A stretch of DNA of 64,000 bases from Anaeromassilibacillus sp. An250 (GCF_002159845.1 NZ_NFJK01000008.1:62001-126000); one strand, 5' to 3'; numbered from the stretch's first letter, positions 36,301 to 43,582 are shown. Numbers and translations are program-made. The notes: generated by a model from the letters alone, not told the origin.

Positions 36301-36369
36301 GCCGTCTTTCTCCGCGGCATAGCTCATCACTGCCCGGGCAGAGAGTTCGTAGATCTGATAGGTCGCCAT
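33340..36369 (-). CDS. RNA-dependent RNA polymerase-like (QDE-1/RDR family) two-barrel polymerase
   Basis: 1009 residues. The blocks of eukaryotic silencing RdRPs appear in order: YAYNGLMFSSGTRV (170-183, like LGFSNSQLR), FDGVGLIS (234-241) and SFQIRMPYIKGMLHQVD (260-276) of the first double-psi barrel, LLRNPHIARNEEL (526-538), catalytic GGADYDGD (D577, D579, D581), ARIGQICNAALD (644-655) and LAIYSGLEIDAAKTGVRP (680-697, like the AVD..KTG block). QDE-1 also uses DYDGD. YonO and crAss-phage polymerases are known prokaryotic relatives. The ATG follows GGAGGTGA. It may transcribe the element or copy RNA; activity and template are inferred. No Argonaute or Dicer is nearby. Confidence 0.85.
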   Translation of the reverse strand: MATYQIYELSARAVMSYAAEKDGVYIFALNRSATEHCKVPGAKHEQDSCAMFHQLMYQLHGEGWRERGDEKVTLLSDVLFYMDFAGIFDRRGTGRTQQARREKARDMFRPEGITLDFGSGPHRYVAFERSASMSRQSRLSFIRADLYEPMRQRIMLNMELDRCQLSKLYAYNGLMFSSGTRVDGIRIDKKHRVIVIDNPTKRVERASVITLREGREPGTFYRADTLEDLDITCFDGVGLISKEYADVVDKACSGSHTHTSFQIRMPYIKGMLHQVDFKDFLKRSGTQSIVDIWGKAHPVRSVDIILTRSQFKAYGWLRENGMTWEDYWDAFRDYNHALYITNLSRTEPEKLVELNYQFLSTLSIQPEEFRPTDLPEGWDHSPEDDPRQWLTKATETAYYNFRANEAYQQEYFRRGLSQSRGSRANIMARVLEKNPKFIRESIYAEQLDGQARKILRGYAVGRLLVSGDNRFLSGDLLELLRQLIAPRVFQLPGERDFCNQVMGDFFAEDSFYAPGAAYDHEDSCTLLRNPHIARNEELQLSVYPEGDALRQHYLGHLTDVVMVSADSLAAERLGGADYDGDLIKTIADPILNRCVKRNYDYDVHQQLSNNANLPLLKIPSLSAPKSDANDWQARFQTVENTFAARIGQICNAALDRSVIAYNEHADPEERKRCSRDLEALAIYSGLEIDAAKTGVRPNLDEFLGGRKVKRTPFLQYKYLLERAEERRRAWYEPTHRERLETFFAGIDWDTVDSPVERLPWLARQLERNTPKIQEKPAKDSELFTFAQERNWKRQLDEKTLSSVSALLWDYEHCLSRIRACRAPAKGQQRKTDIDRILYARGQEELFDSDELYAFFQQLSPERIAALRKAIVDQQWHLLAEGQRETFLQGHLPEAADYYDLLTDFRHGGFRLLGDLVCDMDDLATARERKQLRRPADSPAFQKMMEAYLSAPFSGNERAVVSKVCRKLLDKIVRPRLAVPYIVALGKRNLLWDLLPDHIEEHVLEVDHAE

Positions 36370-36390
36370 TGGCTCACCTCCGTTTGCTCC

Positions 36391-36418
36391 ATTCTACCAT
36401 AAACCATTTCAAAGTCAA
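36391..36418 (-). promoter_or_regulatory. Promoter of the RdRP-like operon
   Basis: On the minus strand, TTGACT (36413-36418), 16 bases, TAGAAT (36391-36396), 22 bases before the start codon. The operon thus has a normal sigma-A promoter. Confidence 0.7.
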
Positions 36419-36429
36419 AATAAATACTA

Positions 36430-36460
36430 CTCCCACTTCTTTTGAGGTGGGAGCTTTTTA
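36430..36460 (+). terminator. Hairpin in the divergent control region
   Basis: CTCCCAC (36430-36436) pairs with GTGGGAG (36447-36453), followed by CTTTTTA on the plus strand, 30 bases before the repA-like start. It may be an attenuator or shield against readthrough. Confidence 0.55.
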
Positions 36461-36491
36461 TATTCAAATTCTTGAAATGGAGGTACCAAAT

Positions 36492-37568
36492 ATGAACAAC
36501 AAAATGAACCATCCCCTGATCACAGTGGACGGCAGAACCCTGATGGATCGTCCGCTGGAGCCGCCCAATTTTGTGGTGGATACCCTGATCTCTCAGGGTC
36601 TGCACATCCTGGCTGGCTCACCAAAGGTGGGCAAGTCCTGGCTTGCTCTATGGCTGGCGGTGACAGTTGCCAAGGGAGAACCAGTCTGGAACATGAGCAC
36701 CAAGCAGGGCACCACCCTCTATCTCTGTCTGGAGGATTCCGTCCTCCGCATCCAGAATCGACTCTTTGAAATCACCGAGGATGCACCAGACAGCGTCCAC
36801 TTCTGCACAGAGTGTGCGATCATCGGTCAGGGGTTGGAGGAACAAGTGGACGCATTCGTCGCCGCACACCCCGACACCGTGCTGGTCATTATCGACACCC
36901 TGCAGATGGTCCGCCCAGTCCACGACGCCACCTACGCAAACGACTACCGGGACCTGTCTGTGCTCAAGCGGCTGGCGGACGAGCACGGCATTGCCATCCT
37001 GCTCATCCACCACCTGCGGAAAGAAAAGGCGGAAGATGTGTTCCACCGGATCTCCGGGACCACTGCCATCAGCGGCGCAGTGGATTCCAGCTTCACACTG
37101 GTGGAAGAAAAGCGGGGAAGCGGCAGAGCCAGACTGACCTGCGTGGGCCGGGACATCGAATACCGGGAGCTGGAATTGGAACGCGGCGGTGAAAATGTGT
37201 GGGAGTTGGTTTCGGACAGCCGGACACAGCCTGAACAATTGGAGGGGCAAATCGTTGTTCTCCTCTCTGCGTTTATGAGCAGCAGAACAATATTTATCGG
37301 CACTCCCACGGAGCTCTCCGAAAAGATCGACCCTGACAGAATCGAAGGGGTAACGCCCAAAAAGATTTCAAGATTAATCCTGCAAAGCATTGAGGCCCTA
37401 AGAAAAAACGGCATTCAGGCAACGGTGCGCCGCAGCAATGGAAAACGAGTAATTGAGCTGCGTCGTGCCGATAGTGTCGATTTGGAGGGCGCCGGAGAAA
37501 TCGTCCCTATCGACCCTGTCGAGGCGCTGTGTGGCGATTTGCGGGCGGTTTCCAGGTGCGGCGAGTAA
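36492..37568 (+). CDS. RepA-like AAA ATPase (AAA_25)
   Basis: 358 residues. Walker A is GSPKVGKS (42-49), Walker B VLVIIDTLQMV, then ILLIHHLRK. The pattern is that of RSF1010 RepA-type hexameric DNA helicases and RecA-like AAA_25 proteins. A C-terminal winged-helix-like part may bind DNA. The frame is open 41 codons further upstream, but the ATG at 36492 follows GGAGGT with 7-base spacing. It leads the mobilization genes and is divergent from the RdRP operon, suggesting a role in replication of the circular or transferred form. Confidence 0.85.
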   Translation: MNNKMNHPLITVDGRTLMDRPLEPPNFVVDTLISQGLHILAGSPKVGKSWLALWLAVTVAKGEPVWNMSTKQGTTLYLCLEDSVLRIQNRLFEITEDAPDSVHFCTECAIIGQGLEEQVDAFVAAHPDTVLVIIDTLQMVRPVHDATYANDYRDLSVLKRLADEHGIAILLIHHLRKEKAEDVFHRISGTTAISGAVDSSFTLVEEKRGSGRARLTCVGRDIEYRELELERGGENVWELVSDSRTQPEQLEGQIVVLLSAFMSSRTIFIGTPTELSEKIDPDRIEGVTPKKISRLILQSIEALRKNGIQATVRRSNGKRVIELRRADSVDLEGAGEIVPIDPVEALCGDLRAVSRCGE

Positions 37569-37770
37569 ACTCCCGCAAGGCAAAAGAAACGCCGTGTTGG
37601 GCCGCTTGTGTCCGAAGGAGGAGTGAGGGTGTTCGGCGCGGGAGAATCACCTCCTTGGAGGTGGCCAGCATCGCGTTTGTCTGGTCACCGGCAAAGCCGC
37701 CGCCCGCCTTCCGCCTGTTTGCGGGGCGCTGCCCCACACCCCATTTTTACGAAAGACTGGAGGAACCGAC
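37569..37770. other. Candidate oriT region
   Basis: This is noncoding, G+C-rich and lies just before mobC-mobA. It contains an inverted repeat (GGTGGCCAG ... CTGGTCACC, about 37659-37688) and GGGGCGCTGCCCC near 37724-37736. The position fits an origin of transfer; the nick site cannot be read. Confidence 0.4.
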
Positions 37771-38082
37771 ATGAAAAAAGATATCAAATTCAGCACCCGG
37801 ATGGCATACGCAGACCGGGAGGCCATCAAGGAATTGGCGAAACGCTCCGGGATGTCCATGAGCGATTATGTGACGGCCTGCTGTCTGGGAAAGCAGGTGG
37901 TGGTCATTGACGGACTGAAAGAAGTGCTCAAGGAGTTGAAGTCCATCGGCAGAAATCTGAATCAGCTCGTCACCCTGGCACACATGGGACGCGTCACGGT
38001 AGTCAACCTGGACGGTGTACGCCAGGCGTTCTCTGAACTCTGTGCTGCTGTCCGGTTGATCTTGGAACGAAAGCGGTGGTGA
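37771..38082 (+). CDS. mobC: Mobilization protein MobC
   Basis: 103 residues. A ribbon-helix-helix-like N-terminus (IKFSTRMAYADREAIKELAKRSGMSMSDYVTACCLG) is followed by the MobC block LKSIGRNLNQLVTLAHMG. MobC opens oriT DNA in the relaxosome. GGAGG lies upstream of the ATG. The stop is 3 bases before the relaxase start. Confidence 0.9.
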   Translation: MKKDIKFSTRMAYADREAIKELAKRSGMSMSDYVTACCLGKQVVVIDGLKEVLKELKSIGRNLNQLVTLAHMGRVTVVNLDGVRQAFSELCAAVRLILERKRW

Positions 38083-38085
38083 GAA

Positions 38086-39441
38086 ATGGCGATCATCAGC
38101 TTCACCAACTACAAGCGGGGTCAGACCACCGGATGCATGGGAGCCGTGATGCGGTACACCATGCAGGACAAGAAAACTGAGTTCGATGGGCAGCGATTGG
38201 TCACAGGCATCAACTGCCAGCCGGAATCTGTCTACGCGGACTTCATGACCACCAAGCGTCTGCATCATAAAACCGACGGCGTGCTGTTCTACCACATGGT
38301 GCAGAGCTTTCCAAAAGGGGAAGCGGTCGACCCGGTCGCCGCTCATGCGGCGGCGCTGAAGCTGGCTGAGTACTATGAGGGCTATGAAGTCCCGGTCTGT
38401 ACCCACACAGACCGGGAACACATCCATTCCCACTTCCTCATCAACTCGGTCAACTTCGACACGGGAAAGAAACTGCACGTGGCAAAGGAGCAGCTCCAGG
38501 AATTGCGGCAGCGCAACGATCAGATCTGTATGGAGTTTTCTCTCCCTGTGTTCAACCCCGCGAACAAGAAAGAGAAGACCAAGACGATGGCCATCGGCGA
38601 GTATCACACCGCCGTCCGTGGCCAGAGCAAAAAACTGCAGCTCATGAATATCATCAACAACTGTATGCGCCACGCCTCCAGCCGTGAGGAGTTCATTGCA
38701 CTGATGGAGAGCGAGGGCTACAAGGTCCGCTGGGAAACGTCCCGACGGAACATCACCTACACCACGCCCAGCGGCTGGCAGTGCCGTGACCGCCTGCTGT
38801 TCGGGGAGAAATATCTGAAGGAGAAGATGGAATATGAATTCAGGATCAGAGCAGAAATTATCCATGGACGAGCTGTTGGAGAAGAACCGGCCTGCGCAGA
38901 TGGTACAGACCACGCCGCAGCCCCCGGCACAAGAGCTGACACCGCCTCCCGAAGTGCATCCCACGAAAGCGGAGTGGGAGGATCTGCAGAGCGACCTCTA
39001 CACACTGGGGTACCACACCGAGAAACAGACTGGCTATCTCAAGAAAGTCAGCGAACTGCTGGCGCAGCTCCCGACCCGGACGCAGATGGACGAGCTGCTG
39101 AAAGCGGTGAAGCATCTGGAGCAGATGAACGAACAGGCTGGGAAGCGGAACGAGAAGCGTTTTTCTCTGCCCAGAATCAGACTGCCCAGACTGCGGCTGC
39201 CGCATCTGGATGGTCCCACATGGGTGGTCCTGCTGATGGGGACGGCAGCGTTGCTTCTGCTGTGGTGGGGCTTGGATGCCGTCTGGAACAGTTTCAGTCT
39301 GCTGAGCCTGTGATGGACAGCACCACAATGCACCCGCACATAGACAGGAAAACGCTCCGTAAGAAGCAGCAAAAGAAAATCGCCCAAGGCCACGCCGAGG
39401 ACGATCACGAAGAAGAACAGACTTGGCAGCAGACCATGTGA
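38086..39441 (+). CDS. mobA: Relaxase / mobilization nuclease
   Basis: 451 residues. The N-terminal 260 residues are a MobP-type relaxase with the metal triad in THTDREHIHSHFLINS (H107, H112, H114, H116). It nicks oriT and pilots the strand. From about residue 265 the protein becomes Gly/Ala/Ser/Asp-rich with little structure. This part overlaps a second, better-structured frame (38834-39313), so the tail may be tolerated filler. Confidence 0.92.
   Translation: MAIISFTNYKRGQTTGCMGAVMRYTMQDKKTEFDGQRLVTGINCQPESVYADFMTTKRLHHKTDGVLFYHMVQSFPKGEAVDPVAAHAAALKLAEYYEGYEVPVCTHTDREHIHSHFLINSVNFDTGKKLHVAKEQLQELRQRNDQICMEFSLPVFNPANKKEKTKTMAIGEYHTAVRGQSKKLQLMNIINNCMRHASSREEFIALMESEGYKVRWETSRRNITYTTPSGWQCRDRLLFGEKYLKEKMEYEFRIRAEIIHGRAVGEEPACADGTDHAAAPGTRADTASRSASHESGVGGSAERPLHTGVPHRETDWLSQESQRTAGAAPDPDADGRAAESGEASGADERTGWEAEREAFFSAQNQTAQTAAAASGWSHMGGPADGDGSVASAVVGLGCRLEQFQSAEPVMDSTTMHPHIDRKTLRKKQQKKIAQGHAEDDHEEEQTWQQTM
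38834..39313 (+). CDS. Nested membrane protein within the relaxase gene
   Basis: 159 residues in the +1 frame relative to the relaxase. A Pro-rich N-terminal part and an amphipathic helical stretch (QMDELLKAVKHLEQMNEQAGKR) precede one C-terminal membrane helix (WVVLLMGTAALLLLWWGLD). AAGGAG lies 12 bases before the ATG. The plausible helix plus membrane anchor and the poor quality of the overlapping relaxase tail argue it is real. RSF1010 mobB is similarly nested in mobA, and a membrane role in transfer is inferred. Confidence 0.65.
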   Translation: MNSGSEQKLSMDELLEKNRPAQMVQTTPQPPAQELTPPPEVHPTKAEWEDLQSDLYTLGYHTEKQTGYLKKVSELLAQLPTRTQMDELLKAVKHLEQMNEQAGKRNEKRFSLPRIRLPRLRLPHLDGPTWVVLLMGTAALLLLWWGLDAVWNSFSLLSL

Positions 39442-39457
39442 CGGTCTGCTATTTTTG
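39428..39457 (+). terminator. Terminator after the relaxase gene
   Basis: AGCAGACC (39428-39435) pairs with GGTCTGCT (39443-39450), followed by ATTTTTGTT. The relaxase stop lies inside the hairpin. Confidence 0.8.
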
Positions 39458-39490
39458 TTGCCCGAATTTGTTTCGGGGGAAAGGAACGCT

Positions 39491-39769
39491 ATGAAAAGTG
39501 AGTTTGAAGTGTATATGGAGACGGGTATCCTGGGCGGTTATATGCCAGAGCGAGCGATTGGCTACCGGGACGAGAATACGATCACGCCAATCTACCGGGA
39601 TACATCTTATCACGAAACAGAGCATGGTATGGAACTGCGCCGTGAGATGATTGTGGGCGGACGAACATTCTTCGTCCGTTCCATCTTCTCTACCGCAGAG
39701 AAAGCAAAAACGCCTACGGAGCAGATGCTCCAAATCATCGACAGTGATTTAGAAAAAGGTTCGATTTGA
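39491..39769 (+). CDS. tnpW: Transposon-encoded protein TnpW-like
   Basis: 92 residues. The C-terminal half (REMIVGGRTFFVRSIFSTAEKAKTPTEQMLQIIDSDL) matches the small TnpW family found beside the recombinase in Tn4451-type elements; its role is unknown. The ATG at 39491 has AAAGGA upstream. The N-terminal 45 residues are not part of the short TnpW core. Confidence 0.75.
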   Translation: MKSEFEVYMETGILGGYMPERAIGYRDENTITPIYRDTSYHETEHGMELRREMIVGGRTFFVRSIFSTAEKAKTPTEQMLQIIDSDLEKGSI

Positions 39770-39839
39770 GGATAGACATTGGGCAGGAGATACGGTATGT
39801 TTGTTGTTACCGTATCGGCTTGCCCGGAAAGGAGTAGCA

Positions 39840-41519
39840 ATGGCAAGCAACGAAAAATATACCGTCCTCTATGGCCGACTGAGTCAGGAGGACACGCAGA
39901 AAACAAATAAGACGGATGACTCGAACAGTATCCAGAATCAAAAACTTCTGCTGGAGAAGTATGCAGCTGAGAAAGGATTCATCAACACCCTCTTCCTGTA
40001 TGACGACGGTTACTCTGGAACGAACTTCAACCGCCCAGGCTGGCAGCAGGTCATGGAGCTGATGGAAAACGGTCAGGTGGAAACACTGATCGTCAAAGAT
40101 ATGTCCCGACTGGGCCGCGAGTACCTTCAGGTGGGTCAGTACACGGAACTCATCTTCCCAAGCTACGGTGTGCGCTTTATCGCCGTCAACGATGGCGTGG
40201 ACAGCCTGTACGAGTCCACCAATGACTTCACGCCCTTCCGGAATCTGATGAACGAGTTCTATGCCAAAGACTGCAGCAAGAAGGGACGCTCTGTGGTTCG
40301 TCTCAAGGCTGAGACTGGTGCCAGAGTGTCCTCCCGCCCCCGCTATGGGTATATAAAGGACCCGGCAGATCCCAAACGGCACATGGTGCCTGATCCTGAG
40401 ACTGCTCCGGTAGTGCGGTACATCTTTGACCTCTGCGTTTCTGGAAAGGGTCCTGCCCAGATTGCAAAGCAGCTCAAGAAAGACAAAATTCCCACGCCTG
40501 GATATTCCTACTACCAGAAGCATGGGGTGGAACTGACCGGAGTGGACATCACTCAGCCATACAACTGGTCCACCAACACCATCGCTGGCATTCTGGAGGA
40601 TGAGACTTACCTGGGTCACACCATCAACCTGAAATCCACCACCCTGTCCTTCAAGAACAAGAAGCGCATTGAGCGTCCCGAGTCTGAGCAACTCCGCTTT
40701 GAGAATACGCACGAAGCACTCGTTACGCAACAGACCTGGGAGATCGTACAGGATATCCGCAAGCATAAGAGGCGTCCGGCAAAGATGGAGGAGCAGAATA
40801 TCTTCTCCGGGCTGGTCTACTGTCTGGACTGCGGGGGCACCATGGTACTGCACCGAGCACACACCATGGATGCGGTGAAAAACAACTTCATGTGCTCTAC
40901 CTACAAGAAGAAAGGCAAAGATGTTTGCTCTGGGCATTACATCAGAGAACAAGAACTCAGTGCCATCCTGCTGGATGACATCCGGCGTGTCACGCACTTC
41001 GCTCGTCAGAACGAGCTACGGTTTGCGGAGCATATCCGCAAGAAACAGGGCAAGGAGGCGCAGCAAGAGATCACGGTGCTTCAAAAGAAAATCGACACCA
41101 TGCAAAAGCGCCAGGACGAGCTGACAAAACTCTTCAAACGGCTCTACGAGGACAGCGTCCTTGGCCGCATCCCGGACGAGCAGTATCGCATCCTCTCTCA
41201 AGAGTACACTGCCGAGCAGAAAGAGATTCAAGAACAGCTCCCTGCCATGGAAGTAAGGCTTCAGGAACTGAAAGACTCCAGCTCCAATATTACCCGGTTC
41301 ATTGAGAACGCCAAACGGTACAGCCAGATCCCGGAACTGACCGCTGAGATCTTGCGCATCTTCATCAAGCGGGTGGAGGTCGGTGAGCGTGCGGAGAAAT
41401 ACTCCCGCACAGCACCTCAGGAGGTGCGTATCTATTACCGCGACATTGGTCTGGTGGATGAACTGCCTCAGAGTATGGCGAATTCCGTGGCAGAAGCAAT
41501 CCAAAACGAGGTTCCATGA
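39840..41519 (+). CDS. Large serine recombinase (TnpX/TndX type)
   Basis: 559 residues. The resolvase domain has catalytic S15 in VLYGRLSQED, with DDGYSGTNFNRPGW and VKDMSRLGREYL. The recombinase domain follows (RPRYGYIKD, GPAQIAKQLKKDKIPTP), then a zinc ribbon (GLVYCLDCGG ... C ... C), a long coiled coil (about 390-480) and a C-terminal tail. It excises and inserts the element. GGAAAGGAG lies before the ATG at 39840; the more upstream frame lacks such a site. It lies 89 bases from the right end. Confidence 0.95.
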   Translation: MASNEKYTVLYGRLSQEDTQKTNKTDDSNSIQNQKLLLEKYAAEKGFINTLFLYDDGYSGTNFNRPGWQQVMELMENGQVETLIVKDMSRLGREYLQVGQYTELIFPSYGVRFIAVNDGVDSLYESTNDFTPFRNLMNEFYAKDCSKKGRSVVRLKAETGARVSSRPRYGYIKDPADPKRHMVPDPETAPVVRYIFDLCVSGKGPAQIAKQLKKDKIPTPGYSYYQKHGVELTGVDITQPYNWSTNTIAGILEDETYLGHTINLKSTTLSFKNKKRIERPESEQLRFENTHEALVTQQTWEIVQDIRKHKRRPAKMEEQNIFSGLVYCLDCGGTMVLHRAHTMDAVKNNFMCSTYKKKGKDVCSGHYIREQELSAILLDDIRRVTHFARQNELRFAEHIRKKQGKEAQQEITVLQKKIDTMQKRQDELTKLFKRLYEDSVLGRIPDEQYRILSQEYTAEQKEIQEQLPAMEVRLQELKDSSSNITRFIENAKRYSQIPELTAEILRIFIKRVEVGERAEKYSRTAPQEVRIYYRDIGLVDELPQSMANSVAEAIQNEVP

Positions 41520-41527
41520 GCAGAAAA

Positions 41528-41555
41528 GGGAGGCTGTGCCGAAACACAGCCTCCC
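41528..41555 (+). terminator. Terminator after the recombinase gene
   Basis: An 11-bp perfect stem, GGGAGGCTGTG with CACAGCCTCCC, lies 9 bases past the stop. There is no T-run. Confidence 0.7.
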
Positions 41556-41586
41556 TCCACAGGAACAAATATTGAGTTATATGGGT

Positions 41587-41608
41587 AGGTTCATAAATTG
41601 TCCCTATG
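41587..41608 (+). repeat. Right end arm of the element (attR side)
   Basis: AGGTTCA-taaat-TGTCCCTATG mirrors the left arm at identical spacing. The sequence immediately outside is the host terminator half. Confidence 0.85.
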
Positions 41609-41636
41609 GAACGCCGGAGAAGCTTCCGCGCTGTTT
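41609..41636 (-). terminator. Promoter-proximal half of the split tsf terminator
   Basis: CGGAG (41615-41619) and CCGCGCTGTT (41626-41635) follow the tsf stop on the minus strand. Their partners now lie 15.2 kb away at 26341-26362. Confidence 0.85.
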
Positions 41637-41655
41637 ATCTGCTGTTGGGAAAAGC

Positions 41656-42573
41656 TTATTTAATCATGTTGGCAACTTCGTCTGCAAAGTTGTCCTCGCG
41701 CTTCTCAAGGCCTTCGCCCTTCTCAAAGCGGACAAATGCAACGATCTTGATGTCGCCGCCGAGCTCTTTTGCCGTGTTTGCAGTATACTGCTGAACGGAC
41801 AGATCGCCGTCCTTCACATATGCCTGGTCGACCAAGCAAACTTCCTTGAAGAATTTGCCGAGTCTGCCAACAACGATCTTCTCAGCGATATTGGCCGGCT
41901 TGCCGGACTCAATCACCTGCTCGGTGAGAATTTTCTTTTCATGCTCCACAACGTCAGCCGGGACGGAAGCCTCGTCCAAATAGGACGGGTTGATTGCAGC
42001 AACCTGCATAGCGATGTTCTTTGCATACTCCTCGAAGCCCTCTTTTGCAGCAACTTCCGGAGAAGTCTCAAACTTCACCAAAACACCGATTCTGCCGCCG
42101 CCATGGATATAGGAAACAACCGTACCCTCATAGCGCTGGAAACGGCGGATCTTGATATTCTCGCCGATGGTCAGGATCTTTTCCTTCAGCAATGCATCGA
42201 CGGTCATGTCGGTGCCTGCCGCCTTGCAAGCCAGAAGTGCTTCCACATCTGCCGGATTCTCGGAGATAACCGTATCCGCACAGGTCTTTACAAAGTTCTG
42301 GAAATCCGCATTCTTCGCAACAAAGTCGGTTTCCGCGTTTACTTCGATGGCAACGCCAACATTCTTCGCCTCATTGGTGCATGCAAACGCAACGCCCTCT
42401 GCGGCAATACGGCCAGCCTTCTTTGTAGCAGCGGCAAGGCCCTTTTCTCTCAGGAAATCGATAGCGGCGTCCATATCGCCGTTTGCTTCAGTCAGTGCCT
42501 TCTTGCAGTCCATCATTCCGCAGCCGGTCTTCTCACGAAGTGCTGCAACGTCTTTTGCTGTAAAAGCAGCCAT
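41656..42573 (-). CDS. tsf: Elongation factor Ts
   Basis: 305 residues. The N-terminal UBA-like domain (FTAKDVAALREKTGCGMMDCKKAL) is followed by TDFVAKN, the core domains and ASVPADVVEHEKKIL. EF-Ts recycles EF-Tu-GDP. The start follows CGGAGGGATCAATCA. It is downstream of rpsB in the usual pair. Its natural terminator is interrupted by the mobile element, so transcription may run into the element's right end. Confidence 0.98.
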   Translation of the reverse strand: MAAFTAKDVAALREKTGCGMMDCKKALTEANGDMDAAIDFLREKGLAAATKKAGRIAAEGVAFACTNEAKNVGVAIEVNAETDFVAKNADFQNFVKTCADTVISENPADVEALLACKAAGTDMTVDALLKEKILTIGENIKIRRFQRYEGTVVSYIHGGGRIGVLVKFETSPEVAAKEGFEEYAKNIAMQVAAINPSYLDEASVPADVVEHEKKILTEQVIESGKPANIAEKIVVGRLGKFFKEVCLVDQAYVKDGDLSVQQYTANTAKELGGDIKIVAFVRFEKGEGLEKREDNFADEVANMIK

Positions 42574-42671
42574 TGATTGATCCCTCCGTTTTTTAAGTGC
42601 GCCGGAAAGTGGTCTCCCCGGCGCTATTTGATCAAAATTCTTTTCAAATAGATAGGGAACCCCCCATCCAA

Positions 42672-43412
42672 TTAGCCTGCGACCTCGTCCGTCTCATTTT
42701 CCTTTTCCTGCGCTTCAGCAGAACCCATCTGGCCTTCTCTGCCTTCGATGATCGCGTTGGCCATTGTTGCGGAGATCAGCTTAACCGCACGGATTGCGTC
42801 GTCGTTGCCCGGAATGACATAGTCGATTTCGTCCGGATCGCAGTTGGTATCAACAATTGCAACAATCGGAATGCCGAGCTTCTTTGCCTCTGCAACCGCA
42901 ATTCTCTCCTTGCGCGGGTCCACAATGAACAATGCGCCGGGGAGCTGCTTCATATCTTTAATGCCGCCCATGAATTTTTCCAGCTTTTGAATTTCGAGCT
43001 GGAGCTTCGTGACTTCCTTCTTCGGGAGCAGATCAAACGTGCCGTCCGCTTCCATCGCCTTGAGCTGGTTCAAACGGTCAATTCTGCGGCGAATAGTGCG
43101 GAAGTTGGTGAGCATACCGCCCAGCCATCTTGCATTTACAAAGTAAGCGCCAGCGCGTTCGGCTTCATCACGGACCGATTCCTGCGCCTGCTTCTTGGTG
43201 CCGACGAACAGGACGGACTTGCCTTCCATCGAAAGATCACGGACGAAATTGTACGCTTCTTCAAGCTTCTTAACGGTCTTCTGCAGGTCGATGATGTAGA
43301 TGCCGTTGCGCTCGGTGAAGATGTAGGGAGCCATTTTCGGGTTCCATCTTCTGGTCTGGTGGCCGAAATGTACACCGGCCTCCAAAAGCTGTTTCATAGA
43401 TACGACTGCCAT
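42672..43412 (-). CDS. rpsB: 30S ribosomal protein S2
   Basis: 246 residues. [44 protein letters not shown] and [37 protein letters not shown] are diagnostic. The acidic tail is typical. The start follows AAGGAGG. The strong promoter (43527-43555) sits over a 115-base leader that may hold an autoregulatory site. Confidence 0.98.
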   Translation of the reverse strand: MAVVSMKQLLEAGVHFGHQTRRWNPKMAPYIFTERNGIYIIDLQKTVKKLEEAYNFVRDLSMEGKSVLFVGTKKQAQESVRDEAERAGAYFVNARWLGGMLTNFRTIRRRIDRLNQLKAMEADGTFDLLPKKEVTKLQLEIQKLEKFMGGIKDMKQLPGALFIVDPRKERIAVAEAKKLGIPIVAIVDTNCDPDEIDYVIPGNDDAIRAVKLISATMANAIIEGREGQMGSAEAQEKENETDEVAG

Positions 43413-43526
43413 AATAAAATCCTCCTTGGTTTTTCCGCCGCCGCGCTCTGTTTTGGACGCAGAACTTCAAGGAATCCCTTTCGAAGCACCGGTTCGTCCA
43501 GCGCTGGCGTGTGTTTTGCGCGCATT

Positions 43527-43555
43527 ATTATACCACAATCCAACAGGGATTGCAA
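43527..43555 (-). promoter_or_regulatory. rpsB-tsf promoter
   Basis: On the minus strand, TTGCAA (43550-43555), 17 bases, TATAAT (43527-43532), beginning 30 bases from the stop of the upstream PRC-barrel gene. Confidence 0.8.
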
Positions 43556-43582
43556 TATTTTTTCGGAAGATCACAGATTCGC

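Larger units (their letters stand above)
26366..41608. mobile_element. Integrative mobilizable element, about 15.2 kb, large-serine-recombinase type
   Basis: The ends are matching inverted arms AGGTTCA-5-TGTCCCTATG. The right end is preceded by a large serine recombinase, TnpW, relaxase and MobC, and the element splits a host terminator. There is no type IV secretion machinery, so it needs a helper for conjugation. Its layout resembles Tn4451/TnpX-type mobilizable elements. The leftward half carries an RdRP-like polymerase operon and a fatty-acid/lipid cargo operon. Recombination at the ends should give a circular form with the arms joined. Confidence 0.88.

Noticed and set aside
35206-36402. 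398-codon plus-strand frame opposite the RdRP-like gene
   Set aside because: The minus strand holds conserved polymerase motifs; the plus frame shows none and lacks a ribosome site.
39807-40997. 396-codon frame antisense to the serine recombinase
   Set aside because: Shadow of a clearly functional recombinase gene.
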